DNA of 64,000 nucleotides, from positions 220,566 to 284,565 of the forward strand of contig VFFE01009081.1 of the NCBI GenBank assembly GCA_008921705.1. The letters are read 5' to 3'. This document shows positions 1-26,200 of this stretch, piece after piece (position 1 is the first letter of the stretch; every line of letters begins with the position of its first letter). Made by a program: the position numbers and the translations under genes. Source of the stretch: Burhinus oedicnemus. Lineage: Eukaryota > Chordata > Aves > Charadriiformes > Burhinidae. The notes below the pieces were generated by a model that was given only the letters and a program-made list of their open reading frames with translations, made no database searches and was not told where the DNA came from.

Positions 1-13429
<13,429 letters not shown>

Positions 13430-14296
13430 CCCTCTGGCCAGAGCCGGGCCGGCACCGCCCCGCCGAGCAGGCGGGGCCCGGCTCCGGCAGCCGCCTGGCG
13501 GGACACACCGCCTTCCCCCCCCGCCGCCGCCGCCGCCATTTCCCGCCCGACGCGGTGGAAGCCACGGCGCCGAAATGGTGCCCCGAAACGGGACCGGCGA
13601 ACCCCCCACCGACCCGCCTGAGTCTCCCCGCGGGGGTTTGGGGTGTGCAAGGCTGCTCCGGCTCCCGCAGAACGGAACGGCCGGGCCCGTTGCCTTTGTG
13701 CAGGGTGAAAACGGCCGTTCCCGCACCCGCCCGGTGGACGTGGCTTTCACCCACCGGAGCCGCTCCCGGCTGCGGCCCCAACTGCCCCCGGCAAACGGGA
13801 GGACGCGGGAGATGGCCTGTCCCCTCGACAGCGTTTGGTAAACGGGCACGTACGGTTCCACACGGCCTGTGGGCGAAGCAAGGGGAGAACCTGCAGCTGA
13901 CAACGCAACCGAGGACATAAAATTCTTATTAATTACTACAAATGAGCCTTGGCAACGCACCCGCTGCGGCTGCACAGGCCGCGCTGTGCAGCTCTCGCCT
14001 CCCGCCCTGCCTCTCCCCCCTTCCGTCTTGCTGAGGTCGCCAGCTTTGTCACAAGCGAGAATCCAGACCAAACAGCCTGTGAATATTTTTACACGCACAC
14101 ACAAGGTATAGCAAATAAAAAGCCACTTCAGTAGTGTATTGTACTGGCTCAGCTTTCTTTCACAAGCAGAGTAATGTGAGTGGATAACACAAGCTGTTCT
14201 GCTAAAACCTCGTCCCAGAGAAACTTTCAGGTGAGGGGAGGAGATATACAGGTGGAAGGGATTTCATTTTTGAAGTCACTCTAATAGCTTTTTATT

Positions 14297-14756
14297 TATA
14301 GAATCATAGAATAGTTTGTGGTGGAAGGGATCTTAAAGATCATCCAGTTCCAACCCCCTGCCCTGGGCAGGGACACCTCCCACCAGACCAGGTTGCTCCA
14401 AGCCCCGTCCAACCTGGCCTTGAACACCTCCAGGGATGGGGCAGCCACAGCTTCTCTGGGCAACCTGGGCCAGGGTCTCACCACCCTCACAGTCAACAAT
14501 TTCTTCCCAATAGCTCATCTAAATCTCCCTTCTTCCAGTTTGAAGCCATTACCCCTCATCCTATCCCTACATGCCCTTGTAAAAAGCCCCTCTCCAGCTT
14601 TCCTGTAGCCCCTTTCAGATACTGGAGGGGGCTGTAAGGTCTCCCTGGAGCCTTCTCTTCTCCAGGCTGAACACCCCCAACTCTCCCAGCCTGGCCTCAC
14701 AGCAGAGGGGCTCCAGCCGCCTGATAATCTTTGTGGCCTCCTCTGGACCTGCTCCG
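14297..14756 (-). mobile_element. CR1 LINE 3' fragment, copy A
   Basis: The plus strand begins tatagaatcatagaatag, the reverse complement of the CR1 3'-terminal ATTCTATG repeat. It continues with the standard 3' UTR (ccaaccccctgccctggg) and ends in the C-terminal coding part near 14756, so the element is in minus orientation and 5'-truncated. It is non-autonomous and lies in the LRRC40-SRSF11 spacer. Confidence 0.93.
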
Positions 14757-15862
14757 AGTTTGAAATGAGGCAACAGAGAGTTATCAGAAGTAGTACTGAC
14801 TTTTTTGTTTTTCCTTTTCCCATTAGTCCAGAGTTCACAAACTAAATAACGGTATTACACACTGAAAAATCCTGGCTGCCTACCGGTATCTTAGATTACC
14901 AGGCACCCGTCACTGCTTCTACCGCGTAATCTCCGAGTCGGATCGGTCTGCCTCATCCTACCAGCCATTCCTGCCCAGACATAAATTACAAAAAAGGAGT
15001 GTTTCCCCCTTAGTCAATGAAGTTTTTAGCCATAGCTCTTTTCAAATTCCAGGTTTGTGTTTCAAACCCTACCCTTTTTGAAAAAAGCTTCTACTAGTAG
15101 TTCCGCTGAACTTAAAGGTTAATTAGTTAAGGACCAAAGACCACGTTAGGTAAACACACAAGTGATTCAAGGGACTGTCATACTTCAAGCACTAGCTTTT
15201 GACGAAGGATTTTGGCCTCCTTAGGTTTATACCACTGTTCTTTAATTCCCCTTTTTTCTGTCTCCTCTCTCTTTGGGAGTCACCAACCTGCGCTCCATGA
15301 GAAAATGCTGGGTATTTCAACTGAGTGTTAAAAAAAAAAAAACAGTGCTGGAAATTCCAGAGGTTTTGTGTTGTCTTCCTGTTTGTTCCCATAAGAGGAC
15401 GATATATGTGGAAAGGAAGGAGTTAAGCAATCTGAAGCCAGTTCACAACAGGCAGAAATCATGACAATGGATGGGAAGGGCTGGGGGAGGGGCTGAAGTT
15501 CCTGGAATGATTAATATTTGTTACTTAAAAATCACTTGTATGGACTTTGGAAATAACTGATTGATTTATTCGCAATCTGATGCCAGGAGTGATACAGCAG
15601 AAAACGTAGGACACTCTAAGTACATTAATTTCAGTGAACCCAGGCAACAAAATACCTATTCCACTCATCTCTACGTGAATGCAATTAATTCACATACTAA
15701 TTGACTTAGCCTGCTTAAAATACAGTAATTTTAAACTTACAGCTCTGAAGGAGCAAGCAGCATTACCAAGCCCATCTGGAACACCTCAGGCAGGGCACTG
15801 TTAGCAACATGCCAGCTTCCCAGCTGGGGCCTTGAGATCCATCCGTCCCCCCGAAGACTGAC
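14757..15862. other. Spacer between the two CR1 copies
   Basis: Unique AT-richer sequence with no supported gene. It contains a 12-base A run near 15329-15340. No exon or regulatory signal could be assigned. Confidence 0.6.
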
Positions 15863-16590
15863 CATAGAATCACAGAATGGTTCAGGTTGGAAGGGACCTT
15901 AAAGACCATCTAGTTCCAACCCCCTGCCCTGGGCAAGGACACCTCCCACCAGACCAGGTTGCTCCAAGCCCCGTCCAACCTGGCCTTGAACACCTCCAGG
16001 GATGGGGCAGCCACAGCTGCTCTGGGCAACCTGGGCCAGGGTCTCACCACCCTCACAGGCAACAGTTTCTTCCCAATAGCTCATCTAAATCTCCCCTCTT
16101 CCAGTTTGAAGCCATTACCCCTCATCCTATCCCTACCTGCCCTTGTAAAAAGTCCCTCCCCAGCTTTCCTGGAGCCCCTTGAGGGACTGGAAGGGGCTCT
16201 CAGGTCTCCCCGGAGCCTTCTCCAGGCTGAACACCCCCAGCTCTCTCAGCCTGTCCTCACAGCAGAGGGGCTCCAGCCCTCAGAGCATCTTCCTGGCCTC
16301 CTCTGGCCCCGCTCCAACAGGTCCATGTCCTTCTGCTGTTGGTGTCCCCAGAGCTGGACACAGTATTCCAGGTGGGGTCTCCCCAGAGCGGAGCAGAGGG
16401 GCAGAATCCCCTCCCTGGCCCTGCTGCCCACGCTGCTGGGGATGCAGCCCAGGATGCGGGGGGCTTTCTGGGCTGCCAGCGCACATTGCCGGCTCGTGTT
16501 GAGCTTCTCATCCACCAGCACCCCCAAGTCCTTCTCCTCAGGGCTGCTCTCCATCCATTCTCCGCCCAGCCTGCATTTGTGCTTGCACCA
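15863..16590 (-). mobile_element. CR1 LINE 3' fragment, copy B (3' UTR plus RT C-terminus)
   Basis: It starts catagaatcacagaatggtt and has the same family layout as copy A, with only scattered substitutions over the shared 3' UTR. It extends further into coding sequence: the minus strand reads [20 protein letters not shown] followed by [20 protein letters not shown], the C-terminal region of CR1 ORF2. The catalytic RT core is absent, so this is a 5'-truncated, immobile copy. Recognisable CR1 similarity fades near 16590. Confidence 0.92.
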
Positions 16591-16763
16591 GAAGTACCCT
16601 GGAACCCCAGCCGCCATCTGGATGCGCATTCCTGCTACGGGCACAAAGGACAGCTTGGGCTCAGCGCTTCCTGTCAGCACGACGGCCCTTCACGCCCCTC
16701 AACCCCTGAGGCGAGAGGCGGGCCACCCACGCAAGCAGCCGCCGCCTGGCGTCTCCCCCGCTC

Positions 16764-16905
16764 TGCGCATGCGCGGCGCGGCAGTCGCTGCCCGGCTGCG
16801 CAGGCGCCGTCCCCGGGCGAGGCCGGGGCCACGCGCAGGCGCGGCGGCTCGGCGCGGGCCGCGGGCTGTGAGGCTGCGTGGGGGCCGCGCGCAGTGCGCC
16901 TGCGC
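16764..16905. promoter_or_regulatory. SRSF11: Cluster of four NRF1-like sites
   Basis: GCGCATGCGC at 16765-16774 is the full NRF1 palindrome. TGCGCAGGCGC (16797-16807), CGCGCAGGCGC (16832-16842) and GCGCCTGCGC (16896-16905) are one-mismatch versions. All four lie within 142 bp, about 200-340 bp above the SRSF11 start codon. NRF1 binding is an inference from the motif. Confidence 0.6.
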
Positions 16906-16953
16906 GGGGGGCGGCGGCGGGGGATTGTGGGATACTGCGGCCCAGGCAGGCTG

Positions 16954-17081
16954 GTGAGGCGGGCGGCCGGCGGTGCGCGGCGGCGGCGGGGCCGGGTTGG
17001 GCCGGAGGCGGCAGGAGGCGGCGGCGCAGCGAGGAGCTGCTCGGGCCTAACGCGCTCTTCCTCTCCCCGATGTGTTTGTAG
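16954..17081 (+). other. SRSF11: Possible short 5' UTR intron of SRSF11
   Basis: A donor-like CTG|GTGAGG at 16954 and a pyrimidine-rich acceptor ctctccccgatgtgtttgtag ending at 17081 could bound a 128-nt GC-rich intron just before the start codon. The acceptor continues as TAGCAG, a possible NAGNAG. No coding constraint tests it; transcript data are required. Confidence 0.35.
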
Positions 17082-17103
17082 CAGCGGAGCGGGCGGCAGC
17101 GCA

Positions 17104-17231
17104 ATGGCTTCCAGCAGCGGCACCGACGTGATCCAGGTCACCAACGTCTCCCCCAGCGCCAGCTCCGAGCAGATGCGGACGCTTTTCGGCTTCCTCGGAA
17201 AGATCGAGGAGCTGCGCCTCTTCCCCCCCGA
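17104..17231 (+). CDS. SRSF11: SRSF11 coding exon 1
   Basis: 128 nt encoding MASSSGTDVIQVTNVSPSAS and LRLFPP, the first half of the RRM. The donor CCGA|GTGAGT leaves the frame in phase 2. Compared with the mammalian protein, the Gly-rich leader before the conserved xDVIQVTNVS block is reduced to a few Ser/Gly residues. Confidence 0.95.
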
Positions 17232-20200
17232 GTGAGTGGCGGCCTCTTCCCTTCCCTTCCCCTCCTCCGCCCGGCCTCCGCCTTCCTCTCCCCTCCCCCG
17301 CTGCAGCCAGCGGCCCCTCCCGCCTCCATGGCGGCGGCGGCGGGTTCCCGCCGCGGCGGGGCTGCCAGGCCGCGGGCCGCCCCCGCCCCCGGCTGGGCGC
17401 TGAGGAGCTGGGCCCATCGCGAGGCGGCGAGATCCCCGCTGGCCTCGTCGGGCAGCGCCATGTGGGTGTGCTCGGGGGGGGGATCTCCGTGCGTCGAGGC
17501 GGAGCCAGCCGCCTTCGCACGCCTCTGCGGCCTTCGTTCTGCTCAGGTGGAGTTGCCGTAGGAGGTTATGTGCCTGTTACAGTAGTTATTATTCACGTTA
17601 ATTACGTTATGCATGTACGTGGGGAAAAGACAGTAATTTACGGCATGCGGTTACACGCGGGATTCTTCCTGTCAAACGCACGGTTTTCTCTAGGAGCTGT
17701 TTGTTCCAGGGCTGTCTAGCTAGTCTCTGCTGTCTGGTTAACCTCCAGAACTGTCGGCAGTTTATGGACGCTTGGCCATAAAACTGAAATTTTTGATGTA
17801 AATATGTATTCTGTGCAAAGAATTCTGCGCAAAATGGGCAGGTAATCCCTAATATACAAATAATATGTATTTATTACCTTAGTTAGGCGATAACATTGAT
17901 TTTGGTCATGTCAGTTTGATTTGTTTTACAGAACCTAATGTCATTGTATGTTGATCTTTTGCATAGGTATTATGTAAGTAAAAAGGTTTCTTTTTGCCAT
18001 GCTGAATGAAGATTGATTGGAGAAAAAGCAAACAAGAACACAGTCAATTATTTTTAATACCCAAGACTACTTGGATTTTTTTTTTTTAATTTAGGAAAAA
18101 ACAAAAGCTATCACAAAGCATTCTTTTTTTCATCATTGAGTCTTCAATCCCTGCTAGCGCAAAACCAGGAAAATTCACCCATCCTGCTAGCTGGTTGTAT
18201 ATGCAAATTCAGAAACAGTATTTCTGGTGGTCTTGCAGTTTCTTACTTTGGGTTGGATTTTGGCAATTTCGTGTTGGAAGTGGAAGCATGGAAGGAAATG
18301 GAATGTATATGTAACTGAAGTTGGGGGACAGTTCCAGACATGAGAGTTGATGTTCTTAATAGCTGAGATAACTGTCCTTAAATGGCAGAACCATTAATGC
18401 TTGGCAGCCAGCAAAGTAAATCACCTTTAAACAGATGCAATTATTTGATGTGCTGCTCTGTATTTTAATATTTTGTCCAGTTTTTAAGGAAGGTTGTTAC
18501 AGGTGAATTCTGTTTTTTGTAACTTTGTAGTTTTAGATACATATTAACTAATCTGTTAAAGGATTACATTTGGGGCTTCAGAATGAAGTGCTCTACAAAA
18601 AATCCCCAAATCCAAAGCCCGGCTCAGCAGCTTTCCTTTTACCATAGCCCAGACTGTCTATACAGTCTTAATTTGGCTCCTTTGCACAAATGCGTAGTGA
18701 AATACCGGCCCCATAGGACCCTACTCAGTACAAGCGTTGGTTCTGTCTTGGGGTTGTGCGCTGGAGAGAAGTGTGTGGTGGATGTGTTGTAGAGCTGGGC
18801 TGTGGCAAGAGAAGAGATGGCTTCAGGGAGATCTGCGTTGCAGCCTTGTGTCTGTAATGTTTGATACTGGTAGATACCAGTCTTTAGGGCAAACTTACTG
18901 GTTTTGAATCCTGGCATAAGTTTGTTTCTGCTAAAAGGCCGGGCTCCTGCATTTGACTGTTGACTTCGGCCTCCTTTGTTCTGGCACCGGTGTTCTTGTC
19001 ACTTCAGCTGGGTCATTTTGTTGGTATAGAAAAGAACCGAGGGGACTGCATTTACAGCTGCATCAGTGAAGGCTATGCGCCGATGGAGAAACAGCAGAAA
19101 GATGCAAATAACTCCACTAACCCAGGTGCCGGATATCTGAAATTGGATGACCAAAAATTACTTAGAACATTTGGCGTAAATTTCTTTTGTATTTCAAAGC
19201 CCTAAGTGAAACAGAAGGATAATACATCATCTTGTGGGGATATTGTGAAGATTTCTTAGTATTTATGAAAAAGTTATAACTATAGGAAAGCCACTGAATA
19301 AATTAATATGGAACAGGAAATATAGTGTAACTAAATAGGCCTTGCGCAGAAGATGTAGAAAATGTTGAACAGCTGTTGGAGTGAACATTATCATATATCT
19401 TCATTCTAGAATGTATGTCTTGGTGGACAAAATAGCGTTTTTGAAAACTGTATATAAAGGTTATGCAGCTGATACTAGACCAGGCACTTTTTTGGACTAG
19501 GGTTAATTTTTAACCTTACTGTTCTAAGGTGGTTTTATGTCATTTCCTTGTGTTGCTGGCCATACAGAGGTGCCAAAGGCTCTGGCACCATTCGTAGATG
19601 CTGGTTGCAATATGAGGGAACTTTGTTGGTGCGAGTCGTTAGAGGTTACGATACAAAGGTTGGATTTCCCTGTTTATCTGCTGTACTTCAGAATGGGTCT
19701 GTTGTTCAGACACCAACCACAGTAATCTGTCGTGTGTCTCTGCATTCACTGGCATGATGTCTGAGAGAGAATTACTAAATTCTTCTACCTCTGGTGAATT
19801 AGAATAATTATGGCCTTTTTTTGGTAACTGTTGAGAACATTCTGTTCTTGATGAATTTTGCTCAGCCACAGCTTGGATTTTACAGTCACTGGAAATACAT
19901 TTTTAAAAACGAAGCACACTGATTTATATTAATTGTCAGGCTGCATAAGCATAGCCTTACGTATTTTCAGTTGTTTTCGTAGATTCAGCTAGCTGTACAG
20001 TTTAGTACATAGTAGTACTTATGTATATAAACAGTATCTACTCTGTTTCATGTTCTCATGTTCTCACAGATATTTTAAGAATGTTTGAAAGTATTGTACT
20101 GCATTTATGTAACAAATTACTTAATTTTTTTAGAACTTAGATTGGTATACCATTGAGGTATGGCATAAGTCCTTGATTTACTTTTCTTTAAAATTGTACT

Positions 20201-23200
20201 ACTGTGATTTTGTTAAAACACTGTCTGCTAATGCTTCTTTGTTTCTATGTTTTTATGCAAATAGCTTAAGAAAAGGCACCATTTTGGCAAGCTACTGTGT
20301 ATTTGTAGATACAAAAGAGCTAATAGTTTCAATTTTTCTATGTGCCATTAATTGCTACAATGTTACTTTCCAGTTTATTAAATGTGCAAGATGTTGGATG
20401 AAGTGGATGTTTCTAATTTTAATATTTTAAAAGCTGCAGTACGCTGGCTCCAATCTATTTTTTTAACATCGAGTCAAATTTAAAGTATATTAATGTGTGA
20501 TCCGATAGATGTTTAGGGCAGTTCTTGAGTTTGCATAACTTGCATGTTGGGCTGAGCCTGTGCTCAGTGGTGGGGAAGTTTAGATAGTTTTTAGAATTTG
20601 CACTAACAAAAATAGATCTTGGATGTCTTTCTTGTTGTTGTTGAAGTCATTCTCCTTTCTTCTGAATTCTGACAACTCTCTCTGCGCTTTCAGTGCTTCA
20701 AGTCTTGATCAACACAGATCAACCCAATTGTTTTGGCAGTGGGATGCATTTTGAATAGCTAGTCTTGTAATTGTTTCTGGGAGTCTAGTTAGTAAAGGTG
20801 GATCTTTGTCATGAAGAATTAGTGAGTGTTTTTCAGAGCTACCTCTTAGGCTAATTTGTACCTCTAGGACTTGAAGGCAGAACCGAACAGTACACGTGCC
20901 CTGGCCTTGTTTAGGAACTTGCGTTTTAGGACTTGCTACTACTTTCAGTACCTGCCCTGCGCCTTCTGGAGGCAGCTTTTAACTCATCTGCTGTACAGAT
21001 ATGTCCACATGACAATTTTTCTCGCTGTCTTTTAGTTTATATATCCGATTAAAGTAAAATCTGCACCATTTTCAGGATATACGGACTTTTGAAACCCGTT
21101 CTGGACCTTTACCAGGTTGATTCTGCCTCTGGTTTTTGGGGGTTTGGTTTTGCTTCAGAGAAGGGGAGGGGAGCACAGTTGTATGTCCTACAATTCTGTC
21201 CTATTGTTGTAGGAAGTAGATATTTCTGGTTTTTTTTCAAGTGACTCAAAACTTCTGCATTCTCTTTTGGATTTTTCATGTCTGGGGTTTTTTACACAGC
21301 TCTGCTGACAGATGCTCATTTTGAGCCGTGGAGTAGGTACAAACCTATCTTGTAAAGAGGTCTGTGTTTACTGATGGGTTGTTCAGGAGCTTTTGACCCA
21401 TTAGTGAGATTTCAACTGTAGTGTTGCCTACCTGAGCTTCTTTAATTTCTTTGTGGTTAGTTCTGTTACTGCTGAATGACAGACACCTGTTTAGCAGTGT
21501 ACATCCCTTCAGAATGGACTTGGCAGTTTCTACATGTGTGAGAAGCAGCGTGATGAAGTTTGGTCTAGAAGTTTTTATGAAATTGTGTTGATAAGTAAAA
21601 TCATAGTGGTCTTTTAATCATTACCCTTTTTTATTTCATAATTTACCTTAATAAGTAATTCAGTGCCTAATGTAGAGAGTGTAAAACTACTGGTTTTGTG
21701 AACTTATGCAGTATATATAGCAGGTAACTTTATCTTTCTTGAGCAAAATTTTTCTTCGTCTCCTTCTGTCTTACAGAAGGGTCATGAAAACTAATTTGCA
21801 TTTAGGTGACTGGTCGTAGATATATTGTGCATAGTAGAACTAATGTCCAGTTACAAATGAGGCAGTAAAACTGTTTCTGCAATTTTATAGTGAATTGGCT
21901 TCATTTGGTGTAATTTTGTATCTGTGGTCATGCAAAATGGTATTTGATACAAAATCTGAAATAATGTTCTTGCATAGAGAAGTACCCGATAGTTGCCTAT
22001 GACTTCCTGGTTTGGTGAAAGCAGGGAGACGATAGAAGTTACAAGTTTCATACTGTCAGACTTGCTTCCACCTAAGTAATTTATTTCTTTCTTTTTCAGT
22101 GATTCTCCTTTGCCTGTTTCATCGCGTGTCTGTTTTGTAAAGTTCCATGATCCTGACTCTGCAGTTGTGGCCCAGCATCTGACAAACACTGTATTCGTTG
22201 ACAGAGCGTTGATAGTCGTACCATATGCAGAAGGTTTGTGAATTGTTTAATGGCCTATGAAGCCACCATATGGTGGCATTTTATTCCAGTATAGTTCACA
22301 AAAATGAGGATTAGTAAAATGTCAAACGTGTAAGATATTAACATTTTGAAACCCTTGGTATATTGTCGTTGGCCCATGGATTAAATAATTTTTTTTATTT
22401 AGTGATAATGAAAGTGGAAAGTTTACCTCTTACTGGTTTTGTGTGTCTTTAAGTTTAGAATATTAACATTTTAGGCAGAATTATTTGCAAATTTTGCTCT
22501 TTATCAGTCTCAATGAGACATTTTCCTAAACAGACTTATGCAAACAGGTCAACATTTTAAGGAAATTTTGCCTTCATTATTAAGTGTTTGCCACTTTCAC
22601 ATAGGCATAGATCTCTTCATGAGAATGGTTTCTCCCTCCCTGAGAGTGCGCGGGAGAGCAGATTAACATTTCTTTGAGATACGCTGCCACTGCATTTAGT
22701 TGCAAACTTCCCTGAAAAGGCACTCACTCTCATTGTGAAGTCCAGTATACCAAGGGTTTGAATAATTATGGTTTAATTTGAAAGTGAGATCTTCCAAGAG
22801 GTGCCAAATGGGCACTGGTACTAGTTTTTTATTCCAAGTTTTCTTGTTCATCCTTGATATATTTTATAGAATTACACTAAATAATAAACTCTTCTCTCTG
22901 TTATTTGTGTGTGTGATTTTTGTAGTGGAGAAGGCAAATGCAAAGCCCTTCCAGATGACTGAAAAACAGTGGGTCCTCTGCAGCTACAGGGGATTCTAGA
23001 CATTAACTAAAGGCCAGCAAGCACTCAAGTCCCCAAGTGTTTTCCTGGTGTAACCACTTGTTAACTACATTTTCTCTTCTTCTTTTTATTTTTACATTTT
23101 AGGGTGTTACAGTAATTTGAAAGGCAATGAGCAGGGTTTTTGGAACTTACCTTAAAAACAAAGTGCTGAGAAGACACCTCTTCTTACAGAAGTCTTATTA

Positions 23201-26200
23201 AACTCTTCTAGACTTGCTTTAGAAGTAATTGATTTCCATTGTACTGTTTCTTGATTTATTTCTGAAATAATGGAATTTCCCAGATCGCTTGAAATAAATA
23301 AAACCTCTGTAGATTACGTCGTACTACAGTAATAAATTTGGTACATGGCCTGGGTTCAGACCTATAATCAAGACATTGTAATGCTGTAGGCTGTCTTTTG
23401 AGGCCTGGGGAGCTGTCTTATCTTGGTATTCCTTAAATTAAAAGATATGAAAACTTAATTACGGGAATGTAGGAATCTGCGGCGTGACCTTTGATGGAGA
23501 CATGCTGCTTTTTGAGAGTACAGAACGCATTCTGAAATTGCCGTTGAGTTACTGCTTCTGCTTTTGCTAGTTTAGGTATAATAGCGTAGTTGAAAGGCAT
23601 CTTGTCCTCGTCTTTGTATTAAAGCATGATATAGCAACAGTCCATCTGAGTTAGTACTGAAATATTCTCCAAGGCCCATGGTGAGGAATGTTAGTGTTTA
23701 ACTTCTCCAATAAGGATAAAAACATTTTTCTCTTTGTCAGTCTGACTTTGTCCATTGTGCTTGATGGTGGATAAATCTGGCACATAGAGAAATCTGCCCA
23801 GTAGTTTTGGTTCAGATTGCGTAAAGAAAATAGAATTAATAAAGTAGAATATTTTAATGGGCCTGTTTAAATCAAGGAGTTCCTCATGGGCTGTTTCTTA
23901 TGATGTCCTGGTGGTTCAGAATGTTGATGTTTTTGGCATAATGATGTGGCCTATCACAAGAGATATGTTCAGCCAATAAAGTTATGCCCCCTGGTTTTGT
24001 AATCATATGCTTTTGTCCCTGTACTGGAGTATAGTTTTCCCTGCAAATGCATAGTGCCAGGGTCCCAATTCAACAAGTTATTTAAGCACGATACAGCAAG
24101 ATTCTTAAAACCCTCGTGAAATTGCTCATGTGCTTAAAGCCAGGCATATGCTTAACTACTGTGCTGAACTGGGCCCTTTTATCTTTTATTTTCTATTGTG
24201 ATAATTCTGTATTAATATTGCCTGTCACTAAAGTAAATGTTTATTATCTGTTTAGTGCAATAATTATCCCCTATATTACAAGCGCACTCCAGTTTTAGCA
24301 TACACAGACATTTTGGTGTTGGCTGTTGCTTTGTGTTATAGAACTATACACAAAGTCTACGGTAAGGTTTAGTATTTGTAATTTTCACTGTGATATTCCT
24401 AGATTTGGAAGGAAGTCTAAGATTAAAGATGGCTGGGGGGGGTATTTAGGTTCTTTGGTTAATGTTTGTTTCTTTTGTCTGTTTCTTTTTCTTTCATTTC
24501 TACACATTCATGCAGTATTTCATGGTTCTAACAAAGCAGCAGTAAAAAAAACTCTTGAAGCATGAAAATTAACTGGTGAGGGGCCTCATTGCTTTTTTTA
24601 AAATTGTAGTTTATTTATTTCTAAATACTTTTTTAAAAAAACAATTAGAGGATCAGATGCATGATTTTTTTTTAATGGATGCAGATCTTCTATGAGGTGT
24701 CTCAAGATAAGTCTGAGGATTTGTATTTAGATGCCAGAAATGTTGTAGTTGCACTAATTTGAAATGTTTAGCTATAATTTATAAATATCCTCTGAGACAT
24801 AATTTTGCATGCAAAATTACCCCATAATCTCTCTGTAGGTATGTTAATATATTTATGCATTAATGCCCTTTATCTAAATGACCTTTTTCCCCCCTCTCCC
24901 TCCATAACTTTTGGTATCTAAATTGATGACAGCTCAATGACACAAGCAAGATAACAGTGCTGTGTATTATACATTTGTTTATATTATCGGCACTTCTCAG
25001 TATAGGTGGAAGGAACCATTACCTTTATTTAACAGTGGTTTTTCTTTTTTGTTGTTGTGTTTTACAGTTCTTTTCCCTGGTTCAGCCTGAACTATATACC
25101 AGGCCCTGCTGAAAATACCACCCAACAGTTTTCTTCTGCAGCTTATCCAGTTTCTCTTAAGTGCCCTGTACATATTGTATGTTTTATGATGAGATGCAGT
25201 TTCTTAATATGTATTACAGAAACACTACTGGTATTTGCAAATATATAGTAAATTGTTTTATTGAACTCTCATTTTGGGGGCTTGGGCACATTAACAAATT
25301 AATCCATCTGTATAGGGCTTTTGCTGTTGGATAGAATAAAAATACCTACATAATTACTTGTTTCATAGTAGGACCCTTAAAATTATATGCGCAGAGCAGG
25401 CAGTAAAATAAGACACTTGTCTTAGTTGGCTGCAAGATTTTGGGCCAGAAGTTTCTTCTGAAATGGCAGTATGTAGCAGCATTCTTGGTACATAAGCATG
25501 GCACATATTGGAACAAATGCATTTTACTGCACAGGTAAGGAATGTGCCACAATATACTGTTTGTATGCACCCATCCACCCACAGACACACATACACAGCG
25601 TGTATTTGAAGATCTGCAGAGACTTTCATTTTCATTTGACAAGTCAGCAAAAGCCCTACGCTTGATTCAACAAAAATATTTCCATACCTTCTCTTAAGTT
25701 TTACGAAATTTGTATGGTAGGTGTAAAAGAAAACATAGTGAACTGTACCATATTATTAACCCCTAAATCAAACTTTTTTTGTCTTGTGTATCTTGATTTT
25801 TCTGTGTGCTTTATAGTGAAGCAGCCGACACGAGTCGTTGTTCATAAAACAGCTTTTGAAAGTTGAGAGCACACCCCTGGAGAACCGACTGTGCTTGCTT
25901 ACGTTTGGTTCATGACTTAAAAATCGAGTACAGGTGATGAAATCTTGGCAGTGTTAACAAAAAAGTAGTGTGTATTGTGCTATTTTTTTGCTCTAGAAAC
26001 TTAACCATTTGTAGAGAAAAAGGAACAGTCAAATTTTCACACATTGAAGTTTCATTCTGACAAAAAAATTAATGATAAATATTAATAGACATCAAGCTTT
26101 GTATTTTAGCCAACATAAGTACTTTCAACAAACTCAGGTGGTGTATCAGGGAGACATTTTCTGGGTGTATTTGTGTATTTTCTGCCTTTGAAATGGAATG

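Larger units (their letters stand above)
16680..17570. promoter_or_regulatory. SRSF11: CpG island and promoter of SRSF11
   Basis: Very GC-rich, CpG-dense block directly downstream of CR1 copy B. It covers the presumed SRSF11 transcription start, 5' UTR and first coding exon. It contains four NRF1-type palindromes (listed separately) and no TATA box, consistent with a constitutive housekeeping promoter. Confidence 0.82.

Noticed and set aside
15959..16957. Open frame of 332 codons from CR1 copy B into the SRSF11 CpG island
   Set aside because: Antisense to the CR1 coding strand and then through CpG-island sequence. No conserved domain was seen.
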